From positions 43,369-107,368 of the forward strand of contig MAAL01000185.1 in NCBI GenBank assembly GCA_002163245.1: 64,000 nucleotides of DNA, in the 5' to 3' direction. The stretch comes from Gammaproteobacteria bacterium 42_54_T18. Its GTDB lineage: Bacteria > Pseudomonadota > Gammaproteobacteria > Pseudomonadales > Ketobacteraceae. A program made the position numbers and the translations under genes. This document shows positions 37,605 through 48,082 of this stretch, one piece after another. Position 1 is the stretch's first letter, and every line of letters begins with the position of its first letter. The notes beneath the pieces are model-generated. The model saw only the letters and a list, made by a program, of their open reading frames with translations. It was not told the origin of the DNA and made no database searches.

Positions 37605-40433
37605 ATGACTGATTATAAAGCAACGCTAAATTTGCCGAAGACCGCTTTCCCTATGAAGGCCAACCTTGCTCAACGCGAGCCAGTAATGCTAAAAAAGTGG
37701 CAGAAGGCCAATTTATATCAGCAGATTCAGGCGGCCTCTCAAGGTAAAGAAGCGTTTATTCTTCATGACGGCCCTCCTTATGCCAACGGTGATATCCACA
37801 TGGGGCACTCCGTTAATAAAATTCTTAAAGATATCATTCTAAAGTCGAAGCGACTAAGTGGATATGCAGCTCCTTATGTTCCAGGTTGGGATTGCCATGG
37901 TTTGCCAATTGAGCACAATGTAGAGAAAAAAATAGGTAAAGCTGGAAGCAAAGTGCCTTACGACAAATTTCGAGCGAAATGTCGTGAGTACGCAATGAAG
38001 CAAGTTAACGGTCAGCGAGATGATTTTGTTCGTTTGGGCGTTTTGGGTGATTGGGAAAACCCATATCTTACAATGGACTTTGCATTTGAAGCCGACATTA
38101 TTCGATCTTTAGGGCGAATCACTGAAAACGGACACTTGGTTAAAGGTTTTAAGCCTGTGTACTGGAGTGTAGTGGGTGGTTCTGCGTTGGCGGAGGCAGA
38201 AGTCGAATACCAAGATAAAACCTCCACTCAAGTTGACGTACGTTTTAATGTTGTGGATCGCGAAGCGTTTTTGTCTGCCTTTTCTACGAAGTTACCCACA
38301 GATGTTCAGTTATCTGTAGTTATTTGGACCACGACTCCATGGACATTGCCAGCAAACCAGGCGGTAGCGCTGCATGTGGATCTTCCTTACAGTTTGGTCA
38401 GGTTTAATGCAGGTAACGGTGAAGAAGTTGTTTTGTTGGCTTCTGCACTTATTGACACGGTGATGGCTCGTTATGGTATTGAACAACATGAAGTGCTTGG
38501 GGAAGCTCAGGGCGCAACGTTAGAAGGTTTGGCATTGCAGCATCCATTTTATGACGAGCGTCAGGTTAAGATTGTAATGGGTGACCATGTTACAACCGAT
38601 GCAGGTACTGGGGCTGTACATATTGCACCTGATCATGGCATGGACGATTTTATTGTTGGGCAAAAGTATGGCATCAAAACCTTAAATTATGTCCAAGCCG
38701 ACGGTAGCTATAGTAGTGATGCGCCATTGGTTGCTGGCGAACATGTGTATAAAGTAGAAGGCACTATCTTAGGGTTGCTAGAAGGCAATAAGCGTTTATT
38801 AGCACAAGATAAATTACGACATAGTTTTCCTCACTGCTGGAGAACAAAAACGCCGTTGATATTCCGTGCAACACCGCAGTGGTTTATCAGTATGACCCAA
38901 AATGGTTTATTGGATGACTGTAAAGCGGCAGTTAAAGGTGTTCAGTGGCTCCCTGAATGGGGACAAAATCGTATCGAAGGAATGCTTGAGCAAAGTCCTG
39001 ATTGGTGTGTGTCTCGACAGCGTACTTGGGGCGTTCCCGTTGCACTGTTTATTCATAAAGAAACTCAAACGCTTCATCCAGAAACGCCACGGTTAATAGA
39101 AGAAGTCGCGAAACGTGTTGAAGAAAAAGGAATGGAGGCTTGGTTTGAATTAGAATCTGCTGATGTTTTATCTGCGGAAGATGTGGCTGTTTATGAAAAA
39201 GTGACGGATACGTTGGATGTATGGTTTGATTCTGGCGTTACACATACGGCTGTACTTGAAAAAAGAGATGAGCTTCATGTTCCGGCAGATTTGTATTTGG
39301 AAGGCTCTGATCAGCATCGAGGTTGGTTTCAGTCGTCATTAAAAACAAGTATCGCCATCCATGGCAAGGCGCCATATAAATCGGTGTTAACTCACGGATT
39401 TGTTGTAGATAAAGACGGTAAAAAAATGTCCAAGTCCTTGGGCAATGTAATGTCACCACAAAAAGTGATGAAAAACCTTGGTGCAGATATCATTCGTCTC
39501 TGGGTGGCTGCTACGGATTACCGTGGAGAGATGACGGTATCAGATGAGATTTTAAAGCGTACTGCGGATTCTTATCGTCGAATTCGTAATACATCTCGGT
39601 TCTTATTGGCAAACCTGGAAGGGTTTGATTCATCAAAAGATCTATTGCCGGCAAACGATATGATTGCACTAGATCGTTGGGTGGTAGATCAAGCGGCAAC
39701 ATTGCAAGAAGAAATTAAGGCTCACTACGAAACGTATCAATTTCATGCCATTTACCAAAAAATACATAATTTTTGTGCATTGGAATTAGGTGGCTTTTAC
39801 CTAGATGTTATTAAGGATCGTCAGTATACGGCTAAATCCGATGGTATTGCCCGGCGTTCAGCGCAAACGGCGTTGTACCATATTGTGGAGGCTTTGACGC
39901 GTTGGATAGCTCCAATCTTAAGTTATACCGCTGATGAATTATGGCAGTTTATTCCAGGTGAGCGGGGAGAAACTATTTTCTTGGAAGGTTGGTACGAAGG
40001 CCTCTTCACTGTGGATGCTGGTGGTGTAATGGATGCGAGCTACTGGTCAACGGTGTTGTCAGTGAAAACTGCGGTCAACAAACAAATAGAAATTGCCCGT
40101 AAAGAAGGCACCATTGGTGGTAGTTTAGAGTCAGATGTAGTGCTGTATTGTTCGACAGAGTTGAAGGCGGTCTTGGACCAATTGCAAAATGAGCTGAGAT
40201 TTGTGCTAATCACATCGAGTGCAATGGTTTGTAATGACGAAGATAAGAGTGTCAATGCTGTAGCTACGGATGTTGAAGGGTTAAGCCTCACCGTGGCGAA
40301 GTCTTCGGGGGCTAAATGTGAGCGATGTTGGCATCACAGAGAAGATGTTGGCGAAAACACAGAGCATGAAACGTTGTGCGGACGTTGCGTGGAAAATGTA
40401 GATGGCGATGGGGAAACGCGTTTATTCGCGTAA
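37605..40433 (+). CDS. ileS: Isoleucyl-tRNA synthetase
   Basis: Charges tRNA-Ile and edits Val. 942 aa. HMGH form of the HIGH motif ([14 protein letters not shown]), [13 protein letters not shown] editing domain, KMSKSLGNV, and the C-terminal zinc finger CERCWHHR...CGRC typical of the bacterial (mupirocin-sensitive) type. The stop lies 10 bp before the lspA start. Confidence 0.98.
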   Translation: MTDYKATLNLPKTAFPMKANLAQREPVMLKKWQKANLYQQIQAASQGKEAFILHDGPPYANGDIHMGHSVNKILKDIILKSKRLSGYAAPYVPGWDCHGLPIEHNVEKKIGKAGSKVPYDKFRAKCREYAMKQVNGQRDDFVRLGVLGDWENPYLTMDFAFEADIIRSLGRITENGHLVKGFKPVYWSVVGGSALAEAEVEYQDKTSTQVDVRFNVVDREAFLSAFSTKLPTDVQLSVVIWTTTPWTLPANQAVALHVDLPYSLVRFNAGNGEEVVLLASALIDTVMARYGIEQHEVLGEAQGATLEGLALQHPFYDERQVKIVMGDHVTTDAGTGAVHIAPDHGMDDFIVGQKYGIKTLNYVQADGSYSSDAPLVAGEHVYKVEGTILGLLEGNKRLLAQDKLRHSFPHCWRTKTPLIFRATPQWFISMTQNGLLDDCKAAVKGVQWLPEWGQNRIEGMLEQSPDWCVSRQRTWGVPVALFIHKETQTLHPETPRLIEEVAKRVEEKGMEAWFELESADVLSAEDVAVYEKVTDTLDVWFDSGVTHTAVLEKRDELHVPADLYLEGSDQHRGWFQSSLKTSIAIHGKAPYKSVLTHGFVVDKDGKKMSKSLGNVMSPQKVMKNLGADIIRLWVAATDYRGEMTVSDEILKRTADSYRRIRNTSRFLLANLEGFDSSKDLLPANDMIALDRWVVDQAATLQEEIKAHYETYQFHAIYQKIHNFCALELGGFYLDVIKDRQYTAKSDGIARRSAQTALYHIVEALTRWIAPILSYTADELWQFIPGERGETIFLEGWYEGLFTVDAGGVMDASYWSTVLSVKTAVNKQIEIARKEGTIGGSLESDVVLYCSTELKAVLDQLQNELRFVLITSSAMVCNDEDKSVNAVATDVEGLSLTVAKSSGAKCERCWHHREDVGENTEHETLCGRCVENVDGDGETRLFA

Positions 40434-40443
40434 GGTGGTATTT

Positions 40444-40959
40444 ATGGCAGGGCAAACACAAGCATCTACTCAAGTTGAAAACGAAGAGCCAACGGGAATG
40501 TTAAAGTGGCTGTGGTTATCAGGACTTGTGGTAGTGCTGGATCAGATTACTAAAATAGCGATTAGCAATAGCTTTCAGATGTATGAAAAACTGGAAATTA
40601 CGCCATTTTTTAATCTTACGCTAGCGCACAATCCTGGCGCAGCATTTAGTTTTTTGGCAAGTGAAGATGGATGGCAGCGCTGGTTTTTTACGGGTATTGC
40701 CGTAGTTATCAGTGTGGTGCTAACGGTATGGTTACACCGTTTGCCAAAAGCAGATAAATGGATGGGTGTTTGCTTGGCCCTAGTTCTTGGTGGTGCGATA
40801 GGCAATTTGATTGATCGAGTGGCGTATGGTTACGTTGTCGATTTCTTGTCATTTCATTGGGATGGGAGTTACTTTCCCGCATTTAATGTTGCAGATTCTG
40901 GTATTACGGTAGGCGCCTTTATGATGGCAATTGATGTTATCCGCAATCCGCAGAAGTAA
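40444..40959 (+). CDS. lspA: Lipoprotein signal peptidase (signal peptidase II)
   Basis: Cleaves the signal peptide of prolipoproteins after lipid attachment. 171 aa from ATG 40444 (GGTGG upstream). Four TM helices. Catalytic Asp motifs NLIDR and FNVADSGI and the conserved NPGAAFSFL. Needed for BamD and other lipoproteins encoded in this window. Confidence 0.97.
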   Translation: MAGQTQASTQVENEEPTGMLKWLWLSGLVVVLDQITKIAISNSFQMYEKLEITPFFNLTLAHNPGAAFSFLASEDGWQRWFFTGIAVVISVVLTVWLHRLPKADKWMGVCLALVLGGAIGNLIDRVAYGYVVDFLSFHWDGSYFPAFNVADSGITVGAFMMAIDVIRNPQK

Positions 40960-40981
40960 TACCTGGTTAGATAGAGAGAGT

Positions 40982-41464
40982 ATGATGTCCTCATTAGAAA
41001 AGAACATAGTGATTGGCCCAAATAAGCGAGTTACCTTACATTTTTCCGTAGTGCTGCTCGATGGTACTGTAATGGATAGTACAAAAGCGAAAGGCCCGGC
41101 AACCTTTGTTGTCGGAGATGGAAGCTTGCTAGAAGGTTTTGAAAAATCGATTTTTGGATTAAAAGTCGGAGATAGACGTTCTGTCGTGTTGGATGCTGAA
41201 CAGGCATTTGGACCGTATAACGACGACAACTTGCAAAGAATGCATCGCTCCAAGTTTAGCGAAGATATGGCGCTAGAGCCTGGTGTTATGATTTCGTTTG
41301 CCGATAAAAGCAAAGCTGAACTTCCTGGTGTAATAAAAAGTGTAGAGGAAGAGCATGTTGTGATTGATTTTAATCACCCACTGGCAGGCAGGGATATGAC
41401 ATTTGAGGTTGAGATTATTAATGTTGTGGATGCTGACAGTCAAGCTGTTCAGTTAATGTCATAA
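40982..41464 (+). CDS. fkpB: FKBP-type peptidyl-prolyl isomerase (SlpA/FkpB)
   Basis: 160-aa cytoplasmic SlpA-type FKBP (cis-trans proline isomerase) with an inserted-in-flap domain. Motifs LDGTVMDSTKAKGPATFVVG, LLEGFEKSIFGLKVGD and DFNHPLAGRDMTFEVEI. Start at ATG 40982 or the next codon. Its place between lspA and ispH is conserved in gammaproteobacteria. Confidence 0.96.
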   Translation: MMSSLEKNIVIGPNKRVTLHFSVVLLDGTVMDSTKAKGPATFVVGDGSLLEGFEKSIFGLKVGDRRSVVLDAEQAFGPYNDDNLQRMHRSKFSEDMALEPGVMISFADKSKAELPGVIKSVEEEHVVIDFNHPLAGRDMTFEVEIINVVDADSQAVQLMS

Positions 41465-41512
41465 CGGCGATAGAAATTAGAGTAGCAAATAACGTAGTGT
41501 AGAGGTGTCACG

Positions 41513-42454
41513 ATGGACTTGAAAATGGCAAACCCTAGGGGTTTTTGTGCTGGTGTTGATAGAGCAATTGCTATCGTTAATCGTGCGCTTGACGTATTTG
41601 GTAAGCCTATTTATGTGCGTCATGAAGTTGTGCATAACAAATTTGTTGTTGATGGTTTACGTGATCGCGGGGCTATTTTTGTAGACGAGCTTCACCAAGT
41701 GCCTGATGATTCAATTGTTATATTTAGCGCCCATGGCGTATCACAAAAAGTACAAAAAGAAGCCAAAGAAAGAGGCTTGAAAGTGTTTGATGCCACGTGT
41801 CCTTTGGTGACAAAAGTACACATGGAAGTGACAAAATACGCAAACGATCATCGTGAATGTGTTTTGATTGGACATGAAGGGCACCCTGAAGTTGAAGGTA
41901 CAATGGGGCAATATCATAGTGATAAGGGTGATATTTATTTGGTTGAAAATGTTGCTGATGTTGCAACGCTATCGGTTCGCGACCCGAATCACTTCGCTTA
42001 TGTTACCCAAACAACGCTGTCAGTAGATGATACATCGGACATTATCGATGCCTTACGTAATCGCTTCCCACTAATAGAGGGGCCGCGTAAAAATGATATT
42101 TGTTATGCTACGCAAAATAGACAAGACGCGGTAAAAACCTTAGCGTTAGAAAGTGATGTTGTACTTGTTGTGGGCTCCCCTAATAGCTCTAATTCAAATA
42201 GACTTCGTGAATTAGCAGAGCGTTGTGGAACAACTGCTTATTTGGTTGATAACCCTGGTGAGCTAGAAAAGCAATGGGTTAAGGGCGTAAAAACCGTTGG
42301 TGTCACTGCCGGAGCATCTGCACCAGATGTGTTAGTACAGCAAGTTGTTGATCGGTTGCAGGAGTGGGGGTGTACAGCTCCATCTGAGCTAGAAGGAACC
42401 TTGGAAAATATTGTGTTTTCGATGCCTAAAGAATTAAAAGTCACCGAAGTGTAA
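41513..42454 (+). CDS. ispH: 4-hydroxy-3-methylbut-2-enyl diphosphate reductase
   Basis: Last step of the MEP isoprenoid pathway. 313 aa. Fe-S ligand Cys in [10 protein letters not shown] (residue 12), [10 protein letters not shown] and [11 protein letters not shown], plus the SNSNRL diphosphate-binding motif. End of the conserved block before the pilin genes. Confidence 0.98.
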   Translation: MDLKMANPRGFCAGVDRAIAIVNRALDVFGKPIYVRHEVVHNKFVVDGLRDRGAIFVDELHQVPDDSIVIFSAHGVSQKVQKEAKERGLKVFDATCPLVTKVHMEVTKYANDHRECVLIGHEGHPEVEGTMGQYHSDKGDIYLVENVADVATLSVRDPNHFAYVTQTTLSVDDTSDIIDALRNRFPLIEGPRKNDICYATQNRQDAVKTLALESDVVLVVGSPNSSNSNRLRELAERCGTTAYLVDNPGELEKQWVKGVKTVGVTAGASAPDVLVQQVVDRLQEWGCTAPSELEGTLENIVFSMPKELKVTEV

Positions 42455-42554
42455 AATTAGTGTGGTTGTTGGATTAGTGAGGTTTTTTTACAATTATTGA
42501 CATATCTTTACCCTCCAGTTGTCTTTATGGATAAGCCTACATGGAGGGTGTAAG

Positions 42555-42938
42555 ATGGTTTATAAAAAAGGATTTACGTTAATAGAGTTACTGGTCGTAG
42601 TTACGGTTATTGCGATATTGGCAGCAATTGCCATTCCCTCCTACATGCAAAATGTTCAGCGTGCTGCTAGATCAGAAGCTATAGGTCATGTGTTAGAACT
42701 GGCTTCAACGTTAAGTAAAGTCAAAGCATCGACGATGAGCTATAACGCCGGGGATGGGCAAACAAACCATACGAGCCGGTATCAGATTTCAGCAGCGCTT
42801 GACGAAGAGGGCGGTTTTATCATTACCGCAACCCCTATAAAGCAGCAGGCACAAGATCGTTGTGGTGAATTTGTTTACTACGCAGCCGGTTTGTGGTTGT
42901 TTGGTAGTGGGCTTAATTACGATGATTGTGTTAGTTGA
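42555..42938 (+). CDS. pilE: Type IV minor pilin, PilE-like
   Basis: 127-aa prepilin. Short leader ending in Gly, then [20 protein letters not shown] with Glu at +5; ATG 42555 follows GGAGGGTG. After cleavage by PilD it would join the pilus tip complex. The C-terminus has a Cys pair (CGEFVYY...DDC) and a beta-strand-rich head. PilE follows pilY1 in Pseudomonas; here it comes first. Confidence 0.88.
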   Translation: MVYKKGFTLIELLVVVTVIAILAAIAIPSYMQNVQRAARSEAIGHVLELASTLSKVKASTMSYNAGDGQTNHTSRYQISAALDEEGGFIITATPIKQQAQDRCGEFVYYAAGLWLFGSGLNYDDCVS

Positions 42939-43489
42939 GTAACGTTTTTTTGCCAGTTAAATGTTATGTATTAGGCTCTACGCTCATTGAAGTTCTGGTG
43001 GCGTTGGTAGTGTTAGGTATTGGTGTTGTTGGGTTTTTAGCTATGCAGCTTCAGTCTGTCACTGTCGTTAATGATGCCTATTATCGAACACAAGCAATAG
43101 TGATAGCTCAGGATGTTATTGAACGAATTAAGGCAAATTCGAGAGGGTGGCCTGATCATTATGCGATGCAGGAGTGGCAAGGAAATGATGTTGTGGTGAT
43201 GCAACCCTGTGCAGTTAGTGTTGTACCTGATGACCTGGCGAGTGCCTGTGATCGGGCAGATGAAATTGCAGAGTTTGATCATTTTGAAGTAAGCCAACAG
43301 CTCAGAGTCTCACTGCCAAATGCAAAAGTGCATATTTATGCTTCCTGTTTCGGTGGTGGGGGAGTGTCATGTGTTGATGTTTTGTGGGGTGGAAAAGATA
43401 TAAGCGGGGCTTGTTCGGATGCTCAGGTTGATACGGTGATGGATCACCAATGCATTTCTGTGAATTTTATAGCATACCGTCAACGGTAA
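42935..43489 (+). CDS. pilV: Type IV pilus minor pilin PilV
   Basis: 184 aa. Prepilin leader ending G, then [42 protein letters not shown] is typical of PilV. Start is a TTG at 42935 overlapping the pilE stop by four bases. Head domain has Cys pairs ([26 protein letters not shown]). Confidence 0.85.
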   Translation: MSNVFLPVKCYVLGSTLIEVLVALVVLGIGVVGFLAMQLQSVTVVNDAYYRTQAIVIAQDVIERIKANSRGWPDHYAMQEWQGNDVVVMQPCAVSVVPDDLASACDRADEIAEFDHFEVSQQLRVSLPNAKVHIYASCFGGGGVSCVDVLWGGKDISGACSDAQVDTVMDHQCISVNFIAYRQR

Positions 43490-43516
43490 CAGGGCCTACC
43501 AAGGAGGGTGGTTTTT

Positions 43517-44281
43517 ATGGCGTCGCAGTGCGTTAATGTTAGTAGATCTTACGGGCAGTCGCTGGTTGAGTTGATGATAGCATTAGGCTTGGGGTTGGGT
43601 GTCTCCGCATTTGCAATACAATTGTATGTTGGACACAGTAGCACGGTAAGTCTTCAGCGTTCGCTATCGTTAATGCAGGAGCAAGGGCGTTATGTGCAGG
43701 AATTGTTATCTGCACAGTTGAAACTGTCTGGGTATGCCGGTGCTCAAGGAGTGGTTAACTCCTTCGTGTTTTCTGTGGACTCCGATGGTGTACAAGATGT
43801 TTTAGAAATACAAATAGCAGGAGCCGGAACGGATTGTATGGGTGGGGCTTTGGCTGTCGATTCAGTTGTTAAGCATAAGCGGTTTTATGTGAAAAACGAC
43901 GTGCTATATTGTTTTGATAGTGATGGTATTCGAGCACCAATTGTTCAAAATGTAGATTCGTTTCAAGTTGTATATGGAGTCGATTTGGATGAATCTGTAT
44001 TTTTTGATAGCGGTTATGGAAGTGCTGATGTGTATGTCGATGGTTCAACCTTGTTTACTGAACCTTATGCGAATGTGGTGAGTGTAAAGGTCGCAATTGT
44101 TATTAAAAGTATGAACATTATAAATGCATTGCAAGACCATGAAGCTGTGGATGATGTATGGGTATTGAATCGTTACGTGGAAGACCGGTTTACAACTTCG
44201 TCTGATGGGTATTTACGGCGATTATTTGTTAATACAATAGCATTAAGGAATTTTAGGGATTATGAAGGGAGTCAGTTGTGA
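43517..44281 (+). CDS. pilW: Type IV pilus minor pilin PilW
   Basis: 254 aa. ATG 43517 with AAGGAGG nine bases upstream. Prepilin segment G-QSLVELMIALGLGLGV; QEQGRYVQELLSAQLKLSGY is typical of PilW, with a large C-terminal head. Overlaps pilX by 20 bp. Confidence 0.88.
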   Translation: MASQCVNVSRSYGQSLVELMIALGLGLGVSAFAIQLYVGHSSTVSLQRSLSLMQEQGRYVQELLSAQLKLSGYAGAQGVVNSFVFSVDSDGVQDVLEIQIAGAGTDCMGGALAVDSVVKHKRFYVKNDVLYCFDSDGIRAPIVQNVDSFQVVYGVDLDESVFFDSGYGSADVYVDGSTLFTEPYANVVSVKVAIVIKSMNIINALQDHEAVDDVWVLNRYVEDRFTTSSDGYLRRLFVNTIALRNFRDYEGSQL

Positions 44282-44855
44282 TCAAACAAGGGGTGTGGTT
44301 TTACTTGTGGTTTTGGTGCTGTTGTTATCTGTGAGTTTGGCGGGAATATCATCGCTTCGCAATGGGATTTATCAACAGCGTATGGTGAGTAATTCGCAAG
44401 TGGATGTGTTCTCTTTGCAAGCAACGGAATCTGCAATTAATAGTGTATTAGAGGAAGGTCAGCTGAGTTCTTCACAGCAGGAAGGCGATTCATATTTCAG
44501 GCGTGCGATGTCACTTGGGAAGCAGGTTAATTGTTTTGATGGTAATCGCTTTTCTAAAAAACAAGAAGACTGTAATACCTTAACTGTATTTGGTTCCGTA
44601 AGTAAAGCTAGGTTGTCCTCATCACTTAAGGAGGTAGCCGGAGAAGTGTATTCTTACGCGGTTACTGAGCAACAAGGCGCTATGCCTGCGCCGGGGTATG
44701 ATGTTGAACAGTTTGTGTTTCATGTGTTTGATACAACAGGTGTTGGGTATATCGGTAATGGCAATAGTGTGAATGCTGGGTATGCGCATGCGAATACTCA
44801 GCGTTGGAAACGTTTTGGTGTGGCTTTAGGGTTTGATGCGTTAAAGCCCCTATAA
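44262..44855 (+). CDS. pilX: Type IV pilus minor pilin PilX
   Basis: 197 aa. N-terminus RGVVLLVVLVLLLSVSLAGI and the helix RNGIYQQRMVSNSQV...ATESA are PilX features; the +5 Glu is lacking, as is usual in PilX/GspK-type proteins. Starts inside pilW, so coupled. A 115-bp gap separates it from pilY1. Confidence 0.85.
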   Translation: MKGVSCDQTRGVVLLVVLVLLLSVSLAGISSLRNGIYQQRMVSNSQVDVFSLQATESAINSVLEEGQLSSSQQEGDSYFRRAMSLGKQVNCFDGNRFSKKQEDCNTLTVFGSVSKARLSSSLKEVAGEVYSYAVTEQQGAMPAPGYDVEQFVFHVFDTTGVGYIGNGNSVNAGYAHANTQRWKRFGVALGFDALKPL

Positions 44856-44951
44856 GTTGCTGTTTGTCACTTGCTAATGGCTTTAGATGCGCTGGCGGTA
44901 ATGATCTAATCTAACTGAATTTATCGTAGTTTTATTTATTGTAGTATTTAC

Positions 44952-44969
44952 ATTTCAATGGATTGAAAT
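44952..44969 (+). promoter_or_regulatory. Hairpin at the pilY1 translation start
   Basis: Perfect 7-bp stem ATTTCAA (44952-44958) / TTGAAAT (44963-44969) with TGGA in the loop, one base before the ATG at 44971. It covers the place where a ribosome-binding site should be; the only purine-rich stretch is in the loop. Confidence 0.5.
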
Positions 44970-44970
44970 A

Positions 44971-47157
44971 ATGATGCGAAACAGAATTTTTTATCTTATT
45001 TTATTTGTGATGACGAGCTTTGGAGTTATTGCTGATGACACTGATCTGTTTACCCATGAGTCGGATCAGACTTCTTGTGATATCCCCGGAAGAGCTTCCC
45101 CTGCTATTTCCACCAGCTTGTTAAATCCTTTTGAACATCAAAAAAGTATTTATTACCCCGTTTTTCAATCATCGGCACGTTCTTATTGGTATGGGAATGT
45201 TAAACGTTATGAATTGAATGTGACTAAGTCTGGGGAGCGGAATGTACTAAGTTATCCTGGAGGAGGGCAATCAAAATATGCGATTGTTTCTTGTCAGGAT
45301 TTAGCTGAAAAGTCAAAGCAATGCTTTTCTCATGGAAGTGTAAATTCACAAAGAGCGCGGAGTTGGTGGAACGATAATCCTGAAGCGGATGGGGCGTTAG
45401 TAACAGAGGGAGGGGCTGCAGTCCATATTGGAGGAAAGGGTTCGCGGAATGTGTATGTTCAAATGTCTGCGACTTCGTTAATGCGAGGTGCAGGCCATAA
45501 TACGGATCAATATTTTTTGGAAAAAAACTATGGGGCTCCGTTGCATAGTAAGCCGTTGGTTGTGGACTATGGCGACAAAGATGGCGGAGTTAGGCAGGTT
45601 TTGTTTGCATCGACGAACGGAGGGTTTGTTCATTTGGTTGATTCAGAAACAGGCGCTGAGTTGTCTGCAATTTTCCCTAAAAGTTTGATGCATAATATTT
45701 CAGCATATAAAAATAAGGAAGTTGGAGCATTAGTTTATGGAATGGATGGGCAGTGGACTATTTGGCGACATGACGGTAATGCTGATGGGCGTATAGATAA
45801 ATATAATAACGAAGATTTTGTTTATCTATACGGAGGTATGAGGCGAGGGGGGCGGAACTTTTATGGTTTTGATGTGACTGATCCAGAACGGCCACAGATT
45901 TTGTTCGATATATCACCTAACACAGGTTCCAAGTTTTCTCACCTTGGACAGATATGGGCGAAGCCAACATTGGCATGGGTTAGGATACCTAACTATTCAG
46001 AGCCTGTAGCAGTATTGCTTGTCGGTGGTGGTTATGATTCAAATCATGATCCTGGCGATGATTTAGTGGGTGAGGTCGCTATTGATACTGGAAATGAGAC
46101 TGGTGATGATATAAATATGCACTCTTGTAGCAATATGAAAGTACAGTGTGGAAATCAGATTTTTATGTTGCTTGCACAAAAGAAAGCAGGGGATTATCGT
46201 GCCGGTGACATTGTTTGGTGGTCGTCACAATCGGCTAACAGCAATCTTGTAAATCCTGATATGCAGGATAGTGTGGTGGGGAGGGTTCGTACACTTGATG
46301 AGGATGGCGATGGTTACTTTGATCATTTTTATGCGGTTGATATTTCCGGTAAGGTGTTTGCATATTCTTTTTCTCAGGTGCCAAGTAAGGAAAAACATAA
46401 ACGTGATGTTCGTAACCTTTATGTGTCGTTGCTGGCAACGTTAAATGCTCCTAATGATTCATTTAATTCATTAGGAGCAGCGGGTGATAAGCGTTTTTTT
46501 TATGAAAGCCCCAGCTTGAGTACAGGCAGGGATCACCTTGGTTACTATCGATTAATGACGATTGGCTCTGGGTGGAGGGCAAATCCGTTGAGTGAAAAAA
46601 CAAACGATGCGTTTTTTGTGATAAAAGACCGCCCAAACCGGACAAGAATTTCCCCTTTGTTAAATGATGACTTTCCTGAATTTGGGAGTCATTTTTTTGC
46701 TGATAAAATCGCGTTAAATGGCTTTCAGGTAGCTCTCTCAAAAGCGGGGGAGAAAGTTATGGGTAGCTCGTCGGTTATCAATAATAGAGTTTTTTTCTCT
46801 ACCTATAAGCCTGAAGCTGTGAATGATCCGGCCCCGTTTGACGGGTGTAATCAACATCAAGGTGATGTGGCGTTATACGGAATTGATATTAGTAGCGGTT
46901 TGGGTGTTTTTGATTCTCACGGAGGAATCGTGGGTGCCATGGTTGATGGCGCGCACGTGTTACATGGTCTTGGGTTGTCATCTTTAGGTGATATCAATAG
47001 CGTTATGACAGGTAAGTCCATGAGTTTGTTATCCGGTACAGAGTTTGTTGGTGAACTCGATGTGCCAACAAACATGGTGCACCGTCTGTCCTGGCATGAA
47101 GCTGCTAGAGGAGAGAGTGTTTTTCAGCTATTTCCACATAAGGGTAAAGGGGATTAA
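44971..47157 (+). CDS. pilY1: PilY1-type pilus tip protein, short form
   Basis: Tip-associated adhesin and assembly factor of type IV pili; loss usually abolishes surface pili. 728 aa, signal peptide to about residue 22 (VIADD). The C-terminal beta-propeller is complete (NYGAPLHSKPLVVDYG, FASTNGGFVHLVDS, GGRNFYGFDVTDP, WAKPTLAW, GGGYD). There are two EF-hand-like Asp loops, DGNADGRID (from residue 268) and DEDGDGYFD (from residue 443), of the kind that bind calcium in PilY1. The N-terminal von Willebrand A domain of Pseudomonas PilY1 (about 1160 aa) is absent, and the N-terminal Cys-containing region is short. Base composition is AT-rich relative to the housekeeping genes around it. Confidence 0.87.
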   Translation: MMRNRIFYLILFVMTSFGVIADDTDLFTHESDQTSCDIPGRASPAISTSLLNPFEHQKSIYYPVFQSSARSYWYGNVKRYELNVTKSGERNVLSYPGGGQSKYAIVSCQDLAEKSKQCFSHGSVNSQRARSWWNDNPEADGALVTEGGAAVHIGGKGSRNVYVQMSATSLMRGAGHNTDQYFLEKNYGAPLHSKPLVVDYGDKDGGVRQVLFASTNGGFVHLVDSETGAELSAIFPKSLMHNISAYKNKEVGALVYGMDGQWTIWRHDGNADGRIDKYNNEDFVYLYGGMRRGGRNFYGFDVTDPERPQILFDISPNTGSKFSHLGQIWAKPTLAWVRIPNYSEPVAVLLVGGGYDSNHDPGDDLVGEVAIDTGNETGDDINMHSCSNMKVQCGNQIFMLLAQKKAGDYRAGDIVWWSSQSANSNLVNPDMQDSVVGRVRTLDEDGDGYFDHFYAVDISGKVFAYSFSQVPSKEKHKRDVRNLYVSLLATLNAPNDSFNSLGAAGDKRFFYESPSLSTGRDHLGYYRLMTIGSGWRANPLSEKTNDAFFVIKDRPNRTRISPLLNDDFPEFGSHFFADKIALNGFQVALSKAGEKVMGSSSVINNRVFFSTYKPEAVNDPAPFDGCNQHQGDVALYGIDISSGLGVFDSHGGIVGAMVDGAHVLHGLGLSSLGDINSVMTGKSMSLLSGTEFVGELDVPTNMVHRLSWHEAARGESVFQLFPHKGKGD

Positions 47158-47729
47158 TATTTAAAGTGGTCCTTACAGGTGCTGTGTGTTTGTTTGTGTT
47201 TTTCTTGGGTTCGAACCCTGCCCATTTGACTTACTAATAAGCGAATTGACGTCGATTCTTTCTCTCCTGCCGGGCAAGTAATGAGGCTCCCCATTCGCCC
47301 TTTTAATGCACCTAACGGATTGTAGGTAAAGTAAGGTTGATTGCCATGTAGTGTTGCGGAGGATGTGCTTGGAAGGAAAGTAATAATCTTGTCATTTCCT
47401 GAAAATTTACGGTCGTGATTGTTATCAATAAATGCCATTAACCCAAGCTGCCACTGCTGAAGGCATTGTTGGCCATCGGTACTTGGGCAGAGAGTAATAA
47501 ATTCCCCTTGGCTGATTGCTGTACCGCGAGCGAGTTGAAAAATATCAAAAACCGTATTGGCTTTACTTTCAATTTGAGAACGGCTAACCAAGCTGCCAAA
47601 TGATGGGGCTGCGAAGGTAATGATAATCATGGTGATGCTGATAACAACCATTAGCTCCAACAATGAGAATCCAGTAATGTTTGGTGGTGATAGTATTTTT
47701 TGTTGCTGTATGTAGTGCGAGGGCTTCAT
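47154..47729 (-). CDS. fimT: GspH/FimT family minor pilin
   Basis: 191 aa from ATG 47729, with AAGGAAG upstream. Prepilin motif G-FSLLELMVVISITMIIITFA and the FimT/GspH features AAPSFGSLVSRSQIESKAN and ARGTAISQGEFITLCPS. Its tail after QMGRVR extends about 20 residues (TQEKHKQTHSTCKDHFKY), longer than usual. Convergent with pilY1, overlapping by four bases. Confidence 0.88.
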   Translation of the reverse strand: MKPSHYIQQQKILSPPNITGFSLLELMVVISITMIIITFAAPSFGSLVSRSQIESKANTVFDIFQLARGTAISQGEFITLCPSTDGQQCLQQWQLGLMAFIDNNHDRKFSGNDKIITFLPSTSSATLHGNQPYFTYNPLGALKGRMGSLITCPAGEKESTSIRLLVSQMGRVRTQEKHKQTHSTCKDHFKY

Positions 47730-48082
47730 CTTTCTTCCTTGAAAGTTTGTGTCAGGAAGAAGACAGAAGCAGGGCAAAAGAATTTATAAATAGGAGAGCT
47801 GAACTGTTGTCATTTTTTTTGTTAGGGGGGTGTTACAAATAAGTTGGTTTTATAGTGGTAATGGATGATTGATTGTTGATAGAATGCGCGCCGCAAAACA
47901 AGGAATATGTTTGTTTCGTTGTGGCCTGCATACGAATTAGTTACTCACAAGGATTAGTGGACGTTATATTTTATTCCCTTTTACTTCTCTGAGCATAGTT
48001 TTCTTCGAAAGATGACTTTCTACCGTCGTGTGTTTTTTAAATCAATAATGATTAATTATTTGTAATAGCACTGGAGTGCGTA
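47730..48082. other. Intergenic region upstream of the outer-membrane barrel gene
   Basis: About 350 bp between divergent genes. Near 47875-47890 the sequence TTGATAGAAT followed by GCGCGCC resembles a -10 box with a GC-rich discriminator, but the -35 is weak. Nothing else recognised. Confidence 0.35.

Noticed and set aside
47207..47218. GGGTTCGAACCC, resembling a tRNA T-arm
   Set aside because: It lies inside the fimT coding region and no acceptor stem, anticodon arm or CCA end can be built around it.
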